This document shows, one piece after another, positions 1 to 11,697 of a DNA stretch of 64,000 nt. The position numbers were made by a program, and so were the translations under genes. This stretch comes from Ectobius pallidus (Eukaryota; Arthropoda; Insecta; Blattodea; Ectobiidae): the NCBI GenBank assembly GCA_964059195.1, contig CAXKWD010000003.1, positions 195,944,174 to 196,008,173 of the forward strand, written 5' to 3'. Below the pieces are notes generated by a model. That model saw nothing but the letters and a program-made list of their open reading frames with translations, was not told the origin of the DNA and made no database searches. The stretch's first letter is position 1. Each line of letters begins with the position of its first letter.

Positions 1-289
1 AGACCTAGAGGACATCGTCCTTTCTCAAAATTCCTTCTTATGTCCCTGGGTTTCCATACACAAACCTGCCACCTTGCCAAACCCATTTTTTGTTTCTTTG
101 AGCAACCTCAGAGGTACTTTTCCAATTCCCATATTTCTTTCATTTAAATATAGAACACTAGGGATTTTTTCTCTTCATTATAGTTACGTGGTTTTGCCTC
201 TGAATATCGTTGCACCTTCCAGAAGCATTAACTATATAATAAAATAAAATTTCCTGTTAAAATTTTATGGACGTATTACACGAATGAAT
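1..289. other. Unassigned AT-rich sequence
   Basis: No reading frame, repeat or RNA gene is recognised here. Confidence 0.5.
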
Positions 290-660
290 TCAAATAGGCT
301 CGCAAACCAAATACTGGGATTCTATGAAAGCAGAATAAAAGCGAAAGTAGATACTATGAAATGGACTGGTGAAGTAAAAAAGACATAAAAGCTGGAAAAA
401 TTACTCCAGAAGATATTTTGAAAAGAGAATTAAGGTGCATTAGTGGGAAGCTGACCAAGAGGTAAGACCGAAGAAAAAAACTGGAACAACATGGACAAAC
501 AAGAGGGAGGAAGCATACAGCCAAAGGATGAAAGCAGTATGGAGTAAAAGGAAAACACAGAAACGCCTCTAAGTACTTTACGTAGTCCTACATGGGATCA
601 TGCGGGAACAAAGAAAAATAAAATAAAATAAATAAAAATAATAATAAATAAAATTATATA
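290..660 (+). mobile_element. 3' end of an APE-type non-LTR retrotransposon (decayed)
   Basis: The plus strand carries degenerate codons for the C-terminal tail of an endonuclease-reverse transcriptase polyprotein (a W-N-N-M-x-K ... R-M-K-A-V-W-S-K-R-K pattern near 470-560), followed by a short 3' UTR and an A-rich tail of AAATA/AATAA repeats at 612-655. The segment at 59400-59720 has the same order of features and related sequence, so both are 5'-truncated copies of one family. The frame is broken by several stops and shifts. Family assignment rests on remembered features of arthropod endonuclease-RT tails. Confidence 0.6.
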
Positions 661-1430
661 TAGAGATTATGTAGAGATTCATTATCTGAAGTGAATTTAC
701 AACTACCATTCAGAAATTAATATAGAAAGTTGTTTCAAATACAAATTCTGACTTTTAATAAATTCAGTCTATATATACATTTTAAACAAAACCAGATTCT
801 TTTTAGGAAAATCACGAAAAATAAAATTTTCTTCCTGTAAAGTGGTAAAAAAAAATTAAGATACCGATACTGATACTGATACTGATACTGACATATCTTT
901 ACAGTTACAGTATATCAGCTGAATAAATCGTTTACATTTCGGATGTGAAGAAAATAAATCATACAATTAAAGAAATTCAATATAAAATATGAATTAAGCT
1001 TTAACATTACATTGGACAGTCGCTGTTTCTAATAAAAAAAAAAAAATAACATGTTATACACTAACACAGCGGGTGCAACTACGATAAATTACACCGTACT
1101 ATTCAATCTCCAGAAAACACCAAAACAATACACTATTGCTTCTAGACCTTTAATTAGGGTCACCTGCTGTTCAGTAATATCTACAGTTAAGTAGAAGTGA
1201 GAAAGTGTTATCTGGGTACTCCAAGAACTGAGGCGTTCATGTCTTGGAATAAATTATAGCAGCTACATCTGCAATATCGTTTACTGCTTGGGGAGATAAG
1301 ATTAATGAATGGTTGCAAGTGAGTCTCTGTGAATTGTATGGAATTTCTGTATAGTAGTATTACACAAGAATTTTGACAACTAGATTGTCAAGTTTTACAG
1401 GTTAAAACTATTTAAAATATAGTTTGATGG
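661..1430. other. Unassigned, with a short hexamer microsatellite
   Basis: Nothing coding is recognised. Positions 860-890 hold about five GATACT/GATACC hexamers. Confidence 0.5.
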
Positions 1431-1858
1431 GAGTCAATCAGAGGTGTACATATTCTGATTTTAGCTTGCCTGCCCCTTTGAAATTCTGCAACCAGTCACA
1501 GCTTTTAACTTGCTTGACTTGAAAGCAAGCCAGATTACAACGATGATAAGAAATGCTGTCGCTATGAGTCACAAGCTCTTCATAACCTGATGGGTTGCAC
1601 AGGACCTAAGGAAACTGCAAGGCCTGGCGGAAAGAATATGAAACTGGGTATAGCAGTGCACTGGTAAGTCGTGCAGTTACGTAGTTGAGGAACTTCAGAT
1701 GTGTTTAGAGAATTTTACCCTGAAGGAAGCCGAGGAGAAACTAAAATGTGGACAGTTTGAATTATCAATGAACAAAGGTAGTACTAGTCCGGCATGGGAA
1801 ACATTTTCAAACATTTTCGAGAAAACATCATAAAATCATTAATAACAATAACAAAAAT

Positions 1859-2403
1859 CCCTTTAGGCAAGCCTACAAGCTGAGGTAAATTTCGAAGTGC
1901 TTTTGTTTTAATTTACTGTCGCTGCGTAGCATTCTTCTTATTTAGCCTTGGCATGACAAACCCGCAATAATAACTGCAAAAAAGAGGAAAGAGAACTTTT
2001 TCAAACATTAAAATCTCGCCTTATATGAGAACTATCAAGAAACTAGTTATTGATTTGTAGAGTATTCATCAAGAACTTTTCAACGATACCCCACAAGACG
2101 TAGTTTCGAAAATTTCGAATTTCCATCCCCATACCCCCACCCCCACTCGTACTCCCAAAACCCCCGAATCGTTGGTGTCACTGTGAACTCCATAAGGACT
2201 ACTCTAATTTATTCAATCAAAGTTTCCCTCTATACTTCATAGGGGCCGAGATATAAATGTTTTAAAATTTCAACCCCCTCCCCCGACCACCCTCTTGCGC
2301 CAATTTTGCTCATTAACGAACTTGTCTGAACTATTGGGCTTAGAAATAACATAATAAAATTTGATTCAAATATCTTGAGAATTACGGCCGCTAGCGTGTA
2401 AAG

Positions 2404-2434
<31 letters not shown>

Positions 2435-2525
2435 CAGTATATGTATATATATATATAAATATATATATATACATACATATACTGTATATAAATATAAATG
2501 TCTCAATTTTTTTATCTCAATTTTC
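1859..2525. mobile_element. Insertion nested inside the hAT element
   Basis: This block is absent from the sister hAT copy at 50391-51136, whose sequence continues directly across the junction. It contains C-rich and TA-rich stretches and no recognised gene. Its type is not identified, and the exact ends are blurred by AAT-rich sequence on both sides. Confidence 0.6.
2406..2490. repeat. (TA)n microsatellite
   Basis: An imperfect TA dinucleotide tract interrupted by GTATATG units. It creates a meaningless Tyr/Ile-rich reading frame on the minus strand. Confidence 0.95.
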
Positions 2526-2987
2526 TAATAATAATAATAATAATAATTGTGTTAAGACGCTAAAAGGATTTTAATACTTTATCCACCTTTTATTTATCTG
2601 CATGGTGAATTTCTTCTACCAGCATGTAGAAAAGCAAGAAAGTATTACCTACACCTAGCAACTAGCCTACAGTTGTTTAGCTGATAGGAATGTCGCAAGC
2701 TTATTCTGACTTGCCTAGGCTGGGTTTGACCTGACCCATCAAGTTTAAAGAAACCTGCCTGCTTCCTAGCTATGACGCTGGCAACTTGCTTGCCTGGCAT
2801 TCAAGCGGGTATGGGCAAGCTAAAATCGAGATTTGTACACCTCTAGAGTCAATATAACAGTTATACGAGTACATATGGTCAACTTACAGACTAAATAATT
2901 ATGCATAAAAACAAATTGGAATTTGGCGGTTCCATGAAAATGCTGACAACAAAGGCAGGTTACAATGTTACTGCATTGGTATGCTTA

Positions 2988-3622
2988 TTCTAACCATACG
3001 CCGCGTGTTTAATATTGACCAACAACGTTTATCAATTCCTCGGATGTAGGCCAATCACGGCCGTTTATCTTACAATATTCTTGTAGGAATCGCGAGGATG
3101 CCGTTTTATCGGGTAAGACGTCTGCTCGTTCCTGGACACGTAAGCATAAGTGTGCAGTGATTAATACGTCACATTCTTCCATTAAGCAGCACGAAATCAG
3201 ATTGTTTTATACAACAAAACTTGTTTTGAAATTGAAATGATAGAAATGTACATTGATTAAACACACAATTTCGATTCGGTGGAAGACAGTTGGTGTGCTT
3301 TTATTCTGTCCTGCTGTTATCTTACCTGAATTATGTCTTATATGGACCATTGGTAGCACTGGCCGCAATATGGTAACTCGAATCAATTCATGGATGGTTG
3401 ATTTATAGTATGCCGTGATCTCGCATGTGTTAATTTTGTTTTTATGCAACAAAGCACGAAAGTAATTATTATTTCTATATTCCGTTACATTTTTACTCAT
3501 GGAATAATCTTAATAAATCCAACTAGAGTTGATTAGTTTCATCAGATAAATTCGCTCCTGCTGCGCACTCGAATCTATTGATATACTCGTCAGCTCTCGT
3601 GGGATTACCTATGATAATTATT
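2988..3622 (-). repeat. Dispersed repeat Rep-B, copy 1
   Basis: The minus strand matches 20388-20880 (plus) over most of its length, with shared landmarks: GGTAATCCCA near one end, ACCATTGGTAGCA/TGCTACCAATGG in the middle, and AACGTT followed by the CG-containing GGCGTATG motif at the other end. No strong coding is visible. The open stretch at 3207-3500 is repeat sequence, not a gene. The class is unknown. Confidence 0.7.
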
Positions 3623-3744
3623 TCACAATGACCGAGTGTAGGCTAAGGTGGGAAGGTTGCCACTGGGTTGGTGTCTCATACTGAGAACGCCTGAGGTATA
3701 CCGGGATTATGTGAATCAGTTGGAGAATTAAATTTTGCACCGGC

Positions 3745-3822
3745 ACCTTGCCTTTGTAGCTCAACGATAGAGCAGCGGCACGGACAGTCGAAGTTCCTGG
3801 TTCAAATCCCATCTATGGCTTT
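3745..3822 (+). repeat. tRNA-like (SINE head) sequence
   Basis: The plus strand has a Pol III A-box-like TAGCTCAACGATAGAGC and a B-box-like GGTTCAAATCCC spaced as in a tRNA, but the flanks do not pair into a clean acceptor stem. It resembles the tRNA-like arm of the foldback family at 14310-14710. I read it as a SINE or foldback fragment, not a functional tRNA gene. Confidence 0.6.
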
Positions 3823-3839
3823 GAATTTGTCAGTCCGAC

Positions 3840-4481
3840 TCAACCTTTCCACGTTACTCTATTTTGTAGGGAAGTCATTATACTATTGCCTGTTAATTTG
3901 ATAAAGAAATGCGTTTGACAAAGACGTTCGTTTTAATTGTTCATATAATTTTACTGTATTAGGGTTTCACGTATCTTTCAGTGTAGTTGAGATATCCTAG
4001 AAAAGTAAACAAAATTACGAGAATCAACTGCCCCCTAAGTAATTTTTATAGGACAATTAATGTAACAATTTTATTAGTCATAACTAGCTGTATTGAAATA
4101 TATTATTTTATAAAGACAGAGAAATTAAATTCAGAAATAAAAATTTTGAAAAGATTTTAATGAAAACTTCCTTAAAAGGGGTATATATCGCTCACCACTT
4201 TAAAAAATGATTTTTCATAATGATTTTCAACATGTGCAGCATGCTTTTGAATTCATTTTGGATTAAAAAATATTTAAACACGTGCATTATTTTTACAGTT
4301 ATGAATTTAAACGCAGGATGCTCCGCTTTTCTGTAAGCAGCAATCAGCTACAAGAGTTATTTAATGTTATCATTTCAACGCATTTTTTTCTGCAAATTAA
4401 ATTTTATAAGACCATTTCCCAGATATTTCAAAACTACTGAACAGAACTTTGTGAAATATTTTTGTGTATGATGTCACATAT
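3840..4481. other. Unassigned AT-rich sequence
   Basis: No gene or repeat is recognised before the mariner boundary. Confidence 0.5.
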
Positions 4482-4483
4482 TA

Positions 4484-5157
4484 CGAGGGTCGTCCAGAGA
4501 CTGAAGAACGACTTATCATAACTATACAATAACAAAAGATATCAACACAAAACTATATTTACTGCCTTACTGTATTTCTCAACTTAATCACCATTATTGT
4601 CAAGGCATTTATTGTATTGCAGTACCAGTTTTTCAATGCCGGTGTTATACTCTTCTACCGTTAAAGACCTGAGCCGGGAGTTTCTGTCAAGAAGACAAGG
4701 AATAAACGCAGAGGCATATTGTGCAACTCTTCAACGACTACGACGCGATATCCAAAAGAAGGTGTTTTTGATTCACACCGCTCGGCCTCTTTCGGCTGCT
4801 CAAACACAGGCAAAACTTCAACTTTTTAAGTGGGAAATTTTTGGACATCCTCCTTACAGCCCTGACCTGGCACCCAGCGATTTTCACTTGTTTCCGAAAC
4901 TAAAGGACTTTTTGTGGAAAAGAGTTCCCAAGATGATGAAGACCTGAAGACCTCCTGGCTCATGTCTTTGGTGGTAGAAGAGTAAAACATCGGCGTTGAG
5001 AAACTGGCACCACGTTACAATAAATGCCTTGACAGCAATGAGTATTACGTTGAGCAATAAAGTAAGGTACTTTATCTTTGTAAATAAAGTTTTGTGTTGA
5101 TATCTTCCGTTATTATTTAGTTATTCCAAATCGTTCTTTACTTTCTGGACGACCCTC
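4484..5157 (+). mobile_element. Internally deleted mariner-type transposon
   Basis: Terminal inverted repeats read GAGGGTCGTCCAGA at both ends (about 28 bp, with mismatches) and sit between TA dinucleotides, the mariner/Tc1 target duplication. At about 675 bp it is roughly half the usual 1.3 kb. The N-terminal DNA-binding region and the first catalytic aspartate are gone. Confidence 0.88.
4660..4947 (+). pseudogene. mariner transposase C-terminal remnant
   Basis: The translation shows GINAEAYCATL, then a position matching the HDNARPH motif, then HPPYSPDLAPSDFHLFPKLK. The last is the block carrying the third catalytic Asp of the D,D34D transposase. In this copy the HDNARP motif reads IHTARP, so the second catalytic Asp is lost, while SPD is kept. 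The protein stops soon after LK-FLWKR. With the missing 5' half this cannot encode an active enzyme. Confidence 0.85.
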
Positions 5158-5369
5158 TATATATGATTTCCAAAAACTGACAGAATGATGCATTTCCTTT
5201 TAAAATATTGCCAACAAAATATAATTCGGGGCTTACAATGCTTTGAAAGTCTGTTGCATAAAATATATTGAAGTAAAATATATTATCTATTTAACAACAA
5301 ACTTATCTATGGTAATTTTTCTTCATATTATGTTTTTAAGTTTTAAAATTGAAAAAAAGCAGAACCGGT

Positions 5370-5720
5370 ATAATTTGACAGTTAACACTATTCCTTCACT
5401 TATGCTTATCAAACGATACAGTCAAACTGATTGGTAACGCCTTGGACTCGTATTCTGGAGGTCCCCGGATCAAATCCCGGAGCTGGCCGATTTGACATGG
5501 ATTTTTTTTATTTTATTTTTATGTGAATGCGCGATTGTCAAGGTATCACAAATTTGTAGTTCTGCTGACGCTGGTCGATTTTAATCTTATTAGAAAAACT
5601 TATTTTATGCATATCATAATTGCAATTATAATTGATTCAACAGAAACATACTGGCACTTTGTTATATCAGTTTACCTCTTTTTATTTTTATATGAGTCAT
5701 TTAAGCAAAGAAAAACAAAT
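5370..5720 (+). repeat. Rep-A repeat, 3' part, tRNA-like subtype
   Basis: Matches 17775-18115 closely, including an embedded tRNA-like stretch at about 5430-5490 (GGATCAAATCCCGG as B box). It ends in the family's conserved 3' block CTGGCACTTTGTTAnATCAG. The 5' half of the family (TCTG repeats, CATGAAACTTGGTATACGC block) is missing. Confidence 0.75.
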
Positions 5721-6503
5721 AACTGAATGTTTTCTTTATTTCAGTGCTTTAAGCTGTACTTACCCTATAATATTTTAGTTATACGCGTAGAAGTAAAATA
5801 CTGGGGATGGCAATATCAATCCCACAAAGTCATAGTACAGACAAAGAACGGCAACATGTTTTCCTGGTGTTATATCGATTGTTGTCACGATCACTAGTAT
5901 ATACCGTACTTTTTCTATATTACGCATATTACGCGGAAGTAAAATATAGACGAAATCTGGATTGGTTACTTAACGGCAAATGTGTACTGATACACATCGC
6001 TTGCTTGCGGGAAATTTCCCTCGTGGGAGATCTTTACTTGCCGGTAAATCCACTAAACATGAGAGAGGGCGATAAAACAGATAACCATAGTCACTATTCC
6101 TCAAAACGCTGATGGAGGAAATGAAGGATAAATGGTTTCAATTTGGCTCCCTTTGAATCGCCAGGGCGCTACTTTGAGGGCTGACGGGTAAGTATACTTT
6201 GAGAGCTTGTTATTTGCAGTATCAACTTGTAACTCAGTTTACAGTTTGAGTTATGAGCCACTAGGCTGATGTTTGAGGTTACGCACTGTACTGAACTGCA
6301 CGGGTTCTGTGGTCATGACAACAGCTGAGTTAGTTATCTATGAGGCCGTGAGTAAAGGCTACTCTCATACGAAGAATTTCCTGTCATTGGGATTAGATTC
6401 TTTCAGAAATACAAAATTGCATGCTGATTTAAAAAATTTCTATGGGAAGGGTTCATCTTTCCCGTTTTTCGAACTTCAATAGAACATTTTCATGGATCCT
6501 TAG
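5721..6503. other. Unassigned
   Basis: Short open stretches near 5807-6112 and 6273-6482 show no recognisable domain and no supporting context. I see no gene here. Confidence 0.4.
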
Positions 6504-6505
6504 TA

Positions 6506-7095
6506 CGAGGGTCATTCAATAATTAACAAGACAAACTGACCTGGAGAAAAAAACAGTTTATTTTTACAAGACTTTTCCTACTTTTCAACATAATCCCCAT
6601 TAACATTTATGTACTTGTCCCAACGGGTTACTAGATTTTTTATATCGGCTGCAAAGAACACTTTGTCTTGGTATCGGAGCCATTTTCCCACAAGTTTCTT
6701 GGAAATCAGAGGGTGCTAAATCGCAACTTCAGGCCGGCCAGAACGGTGTTCGTCAGTCGCTGATTCTCGACCACTTTTGAACTGTTCTACCCACGGTTCA
6801 TACAACTTTCACCATACACTTTAGCCATTCTAGAGTAGACCTATATATTAGCTGGTTTTCACCTTCAGAATTAAAAAACGAATCACAGAACGTTGTTCAA
6901 CCAATGTGGAATTTTCAAGAAGACCCGACATCGTTAAACTAAATTTTGAGATTATTAACAGAGCAATGTTGATCCATCAGCTGATTAGAACTCATCCCAG
7001 TGATGCCAATTTAAAATCCTAAATGTATCAAACTTGTATTACAAACCGTCTTTTCCCCAGACCAATTTGTCTCTTTAATTATTAAATGACCCTCG
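6506..7095 (-). mobile_element. Internally deleted mariner-type transposon (minus strand)
   Basis: Ends CGAGGGTCATTCAATAATTAA and its inverted counterpart match over about 20 bp, flanked by TA at 6504-6505 and 7096-7097. Read on the minus strand, 6583-6650 encodes FFAADIKNLVTRWDKYINV followed by NGDYVEK and a stop, the usual extreme C terminus of many mariner transposases. The catalytic core is deleted. Confidence 0.88.
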
Positions 7096-7774
7096 TAGGA
7101 TTGCCGTCCTACAAGATTTTCTAATAGAAACTTCTCTTATCTCCTCTTATACTGCTGGGTCTTAACAGTTGTTCTAGTGAGCTTTCATATCCCGGAAATT
7201 ACCATAAGATGCTTAGTATGTTTAGTATACTTTACTTCCTCCACCCGTAACATAATATATAGGCCTAGGTCTAGAAATCTTTATATGAACCTAAATTCCA
7301 ACGTAGAATTTTTTTCACTAGAAATACAAATTTAAAGGTAGCCAATGTAAAACGAATGTAATTTTTCAGGACAAAAATTCTGTCGGTCCGCTCCCCTCTT
7401 TCTTTCTGCACGAAATACCCGGTCGCTAATTACTTGCCGGTTGATAGTTACCGCTAATTGATGGTTATCATTTCCTTTCCCAGAGAAAAAAGTATATTCA
7501 TCTGTGTGAATTGAACCTGTACTGCTACTATATCTAACCTGTAATTCTCTAATTCTCTCGTTACCGATTTAAACGCCCCAAGCTCCTAAAATTCCAAGTT
7601 CAAACAAAAAGTTCATTATCCTATGATTTAATGTCTCTCTACGTGCAGTCCATACCTATGATCCGAACGAGTGACTATTTTACCTCCGGAGAATTTTACA
7701 CTGAAAGAATCCATAGGTTCCATTTCCTGAACTTTCTTAAATTTAAATTTAAATTTTAATTAATTTATTTTATT
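7096..7774. other. Unassigned
   Basis: No gene or repeat recognised. A TAGGCCTA palindrome lies at 7260-7267. Confidence 0.5.
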
Positions 7775-7779
7775 TTATT

Positions 7780-8310
7780 TTTTATTGTGAGAGGTCGTTA
7801 ACCTCACGCATAACCCCCAAACTGGCAAAGTGGAGGACCACCTCATGTCGTCTGTCCGCGATTGCTTAATCTTTAATGATACCTTGCATAAAGAAAATTT
7901 TATTTTCTGCCATTTCCTGGAAAACGACTCTAAAGATTTTGTTAAGTCTATATAGACGAGATGTTTATGCGAAGAGCAAAAACTTGTATTTGGAATATTT
8001 TTCGTAAAAATTCTGTGAAGGATTGTCATAAGGCAGCCAAGTTTTGAAAAAAAACTGTCTCCACGTCCTGCTTGGGAACAATACTGTGCAAGGATGAAAG
8101 AACTAAACTACTTTCCTTGCAATACGGCCCTTTATTCTAAAGCATAAACTCCTACCAGAATGTGAAGTGCGAGAGTAAACTTGTCCATGCTTAGAGGAAG
8201 ATAGCTTTGTCAATACTATAAAATAACCCTTCCCTTATAGAGTATAAGATTTTATTTCTTTGTGTATTCTTTGGGGATGTGATCCGAAACGTGGAAATGA
8301 CTTTCTCTAC
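7780..8310 (+). repeat. Old dispersed repeat (pair with 13120-13510)
   Basis: Shared diverged landmarks in the same order are CTCAAA/GACTCTAAAG, CTCTGTCCTGCTTGG-type, TTGCAATA and CAGAATGTGAAGT ... CCATGCTTA. The copies are too diverged to set boundaries. Class unknown. Confidence 0.45.
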
Positions 8311-9040
8311 CGTTACCAGTATATAATTTCATTTTTGGCTTTCTTTTCGAAAACGTATTTAAGTACTTTGATTAAAATAATAATTGTATACAAGAAATGC
8401 ATAATATTGTATCAACCCTGTCCAATGAACTATGATCCAAGTTATCAATAATTCATTCGTAAATGTTATAAAGAATCTTAAAATAGTATGACAAATAATT
8501 AGAAAATGTTTGTTTTTCAAAACATAGCTTTCCTCACAACAGATTTCGTTGAAAATAATAGCAATACAATTTAGTGAGAAAAAATCCAGCTGATATGCGA
8601 GGCAATAGCAATCACTTAAGCAAGAGTACTTACTTTTTCTTTGCTTATTTTTGATAAATTTCACATTCCACGATGCACATTCACAAAGGTGTTACTTCTA
8701 AACAGAGTCATGATCTGATGATCTACTTCTCCCAGTTGGGGAAACTTCCGTCTCAAAGAAGTCTGAAAAGTTATATCATTTTGTGTGCTGGTATTGAAGA
8801 AATCATTCAGTTTGAAAATCACATTGAAATTTTGATAGTTTGTTAAATTACGAAGTTCGTTAAGAGGAGACAGTTTGTCCCTTATGTTTTCAAAATCAGG
8901 AAATGTTGAAGGAAATTGTTGAAAAAATCATTTCAATATGCTCAAAAATTGAAGAAAAGTCACATTTTCTATTTCATTTGACAACTTTTGACAATTTGGA
9001 AAAGTAAAAAATTAGGCCTACTTTTCTAAATATGAGCCCT
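8311..9040. other. Unassigned
   Basis: Overlapping short open frames on both strands at 8260-8664 look like chance in AT-rich DNA. Nothing recognised. Confidence 0.5.
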
Positions 9041-9041
9041 T

Positions 9042-9500
9042 ATCTTGGACGTAATTATTCTGTTACGTTAACATGGACATGACCGCTCAGATTTAAAGGG
9101 GTTTCAACAATGAAAAAACTTACGAAATATGAATCTTAATTATTATTCAAGCAAATTGACTCCTAAGTGCTTAATTAACAAAGCCATTACTTTTACACCA
9201 TCATTTTAGGGTGGTTTAAGGGGACACGTTTGAGTCACCGAATCATAAATGCAATCAAATGCATCGTCTGAAAGATATATTAATATTTTTCAAATTAATA
9301 ACTAATGAACGCAACAAATTATTTATCATAGTCCCTTACATCATTCCCAACCAGATATTAATCACAATTCGTCAATATGTGAGTGTGTTGAAATTTGCAG
9401 TACAACTTGCACCATTTCCTCCCTTAGAAACGAGACATACAGTTATTCTGCCTCAACACATTCACTGCAAATTTTCCTTGTGCATTCCATACACGCTGGC
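9042..9500 (+). repeat. Dispersed repeat Rep-C, copy 1
   Basis: Matches 20318-20387 and then 20885-21250 with the same order of blocks, from ATTATTCTGTTACRTTAACATGG near the start to AACCAGATAWTAATCACAATTC near the end. In the other copy a Rep-B element separates the two halves, so this copy shows the uninterrupted state. No coding recognised. Confidence 0.7.
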
Positions 9501-9723
9501 TTATCACATCAGGAACATATGAAATGTTTTCCTTTTCTTAGTCGTGCGCATAAGCAACAAGAAGTTTCCTCCAAGTTTTCATTCTCTCCTACCGTCTCTT
9601 CCATAACTATACCGTGAATTCTACAGATGGTACTTCATGTGCCTACTGCGATTCTTAGACGAAAAACATGTTTGTCACCGGCCTTTGTGCAATGGCGAAA
9701 TTATTAATATACAAATTATAGTA

Positions 9724-10039
9724 TTTAATACTGTATGGTCTTGTGGTTAGCGTCGCTGACTACAGATCCCCGGTACCTCCTCGGATTTTTCTGAGTTTCG
9801 GAGGTCTGATAGGGGTGCATTCAGCCTCGTGATTCAAATTAAGGAGCTACTTGACAGAGAAGTAGCAGCTCCGGTCATGAAAACCACCATTAACAGCCGT
9901 GGGTGTCGGCATGCTGACCACATGCCCCCCAATCCCGCCATCTTCCTGTGGTAGATGACGCAGCGCTCGGGTGGTAGGCCAAGTCCCTCCAGGGATGTAG
10001 CGTCACGGAGTTTAGTTTTAGTTTTTAATACAGTATGGT
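9724..10039 (+). mobile_element. tRNA-derived SINE with 16-bp TSD
   Basis: A tRNA-like head (CTTGTGGTTAGCGTCGCTGAC as A-box region) begins at about 9740 and the body ends in a TTAGTTTTAG tail at about 10023. Both sides carry TTTAATACWGTATGGT (9724-9739 and 10024-10039), a 16-bp duplication with one mismatch, as expected for insertion by target-primed reverse transcription. No coding; mobilised by a non-LTR element. Confidence 0.85.
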
Positions 10040-10362
10040 TTTATGCATATAATTTCGCATATATTCTTAGTAATACTGAATGTAATACATATGTGAAGAC
10101 TCTACAAAGCAAACCATTGAAGAAAAAGAAACATTAGATGGACGAAGAAGGTTGTGTTTCTTGATATGAATTGTGCACTATTCAATGCATCCAGGGTCTA
10201 GAATTTTACAATCTGACAGCTGTGGCGCAGTACTGTCCAATTTACAACATTTCACCGCAGAGGAAACTTTTGACTTCAAAATTAATAAAATATTTCCATA
10301 ATGCCCAAAAACGATCTCTTGAAAATTTATTGTTTTTAACAAACAATGCTGATGATGATAAC

Positions 10363-10987
10363 TAGGGCAAGGCATTTAATGACCATAAAATAGTGAAAAA
10401 ATGCAAAATAAAAAATGCATTTATGACCTAAAAATAATAAAAAAATGACCCGAAATCTTAAAATAATGACCAATAAATTTACCATTATTACTTATAATTA
10501 GTTTTTTTTCTTAAGAAATGAATTGCTAAATACAGTTTATGACGATGCTTTATATATAAATTTACAATATAAATACACTTATTTTGTTACTAAAGAAATC
10601 AGTAAATTTATACTACAGTACTTGGACACCCTTAACGAAAAATAAATTCTTTCTGAACTGGCATGCCCATCAAATTGCCCCTAGCAAATATGTGCCATTT
10701 AAAAAGAAAGAAAAAATATTTATTGCTAAAATGCCGAAAATTACCTAAAATGCCAAAAATGACATAAAATGCTGAAAATGACCTAAAAATGCCGAAAATG
10801 ACCTAAAAATTATCAAAAAATGACCTATCTCTTTAAAAATGACGAAATATGCAAAATAAAGCAAAATAATGCAAAAACAAATTGCCCTTATTTAATTAAT
10901 TATTTAATGATGTACATTTATATACATTGGAGCTATCTTTTAACCTTCATATAAAAAAGATGCAAAATCATCAAATGCCTTGCCCTA
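10363..10987 (+). mobile_element. hAT-type MITE with 8-bp TSD and AAAATGACC arrays
   Basis: Inverted ends TAGGGCAAGGCATTTRATGA are flanked by a perfect 8-bp duplication, ATGATAAC (10355-10362 and 10988-10995). Both subterminal regions are crowded with short repeats of the type AAAATGACC(T/C) and AAAATGC. No transposase coding. hAT assignment follows from the 8-bp duplication and the multiple short subterminal repeats. Confidence 0.88.
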
Positions 10988-10995
10988 ATGATAAC

Positions 10996-11660
10996 AAGCA
11001 ACTGCAGAGCTGATTATGAAGATTTTGTAAACAGCAGTCATATTTTAATCATCCAGGCCTGAAGGCCAGAAATTATGAACAGAGTGAACACTCGTGAAGA
11101 CTATATCCAAACAAAAACAGCGGTTTATGGTTTTGTTGCAGTCAAATTGACAGCATGTCCATGGTAATCGGTTAAACAGATTTTCAGCTTAACCTGCGGT
11201 AACCCGCACTGATCAACTACGGCCCGCGGGCCACCAGTTGGACAGGCAGGTACATTATGTATTATGATATGTTATAGAAGGTGATCCAACCAGGAAGACA
11301 TTTGGCACCGGTTAGGGAGATGGTGAGCGGAAGGGAAGTATAAAATTGATTTGCGATGGACGGTACCAGGTGCACGTGCGCAGTCAAACATCTTCCTAGC
11401 TGGCCAGCTCTCTACCAAGAGCTAAGACGATATTTGAAAGTTGTTTCCCAATAAATTCTCTGGAAGGTCATACACATAGCTAGGGTATATATCTTCCTTT
11501 GCGTGACTTTGAATTATGGTGAGACAATTGAATGCGCACTATCGCAGTGCAACCGTGTACTTTATATTATTAAGAGCAGGAAGTAACGTGAGTGTTTCAC
11601 ATCATATTTTAAATATATGTAGACCGCTTGCTAGATATCCTGTAAATGTGTAAATGTAGC

Positions 11661-11663
<3 letters not shown>
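10996..11663. other. Unassigned, with a possible hAT end fragment
   Basis: At 11220-11245 a run CGGCCCGCGGGCCACCAGTTGG resembles the GC-rich inner end of many hAT elements, but no matching partner end or target duplication was found. The rest shows nothing. Confidence 0.35.

Positions 11664-11694
<31 letters not shown>
11664..11694. repeat. (TA)n microsatellite
   Basis: A clean TA tract directly adjoining the left end of a TA-targeting transposon. Confidence 0.95.

Positions 11695-11697
<3 letters not shown>

Larger units (their letters stand above)
1439..2845 (+). mobile_element. Non-autonomous hAT element with 8-bp TSD, copy 1
   Basis: The ends are inverted repeats beginning CAGAGGTGTACA (left) and TAGAGGTGTACA (right, read inwards). 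The element is flanked by a perfect 8-bp direct repeat, GAGTCAAT, at 1431-1438 and 2846-2853. That end type plus an 8-bp duplication is the hAT signature. A second copy lies in opposite orientation at 50391-51136. Against it, this copy carries about 670 extra bases at about 1859-2525. No transposase coding is visible, so it must have been moved in trans. Confidence 0.9.

Noticed and set aside
2230..2478. 82-codon minus-strand frame beginning Tyr/Ile-rich
   Set aside because: It is the translation of a TA microsatellite inside a hAT element.
11220..11245. Complete hAT element ending at CGGCCCGCGGGCC
   Set aside because: No matching opposite end or 8-bp duplication could be found nearby.
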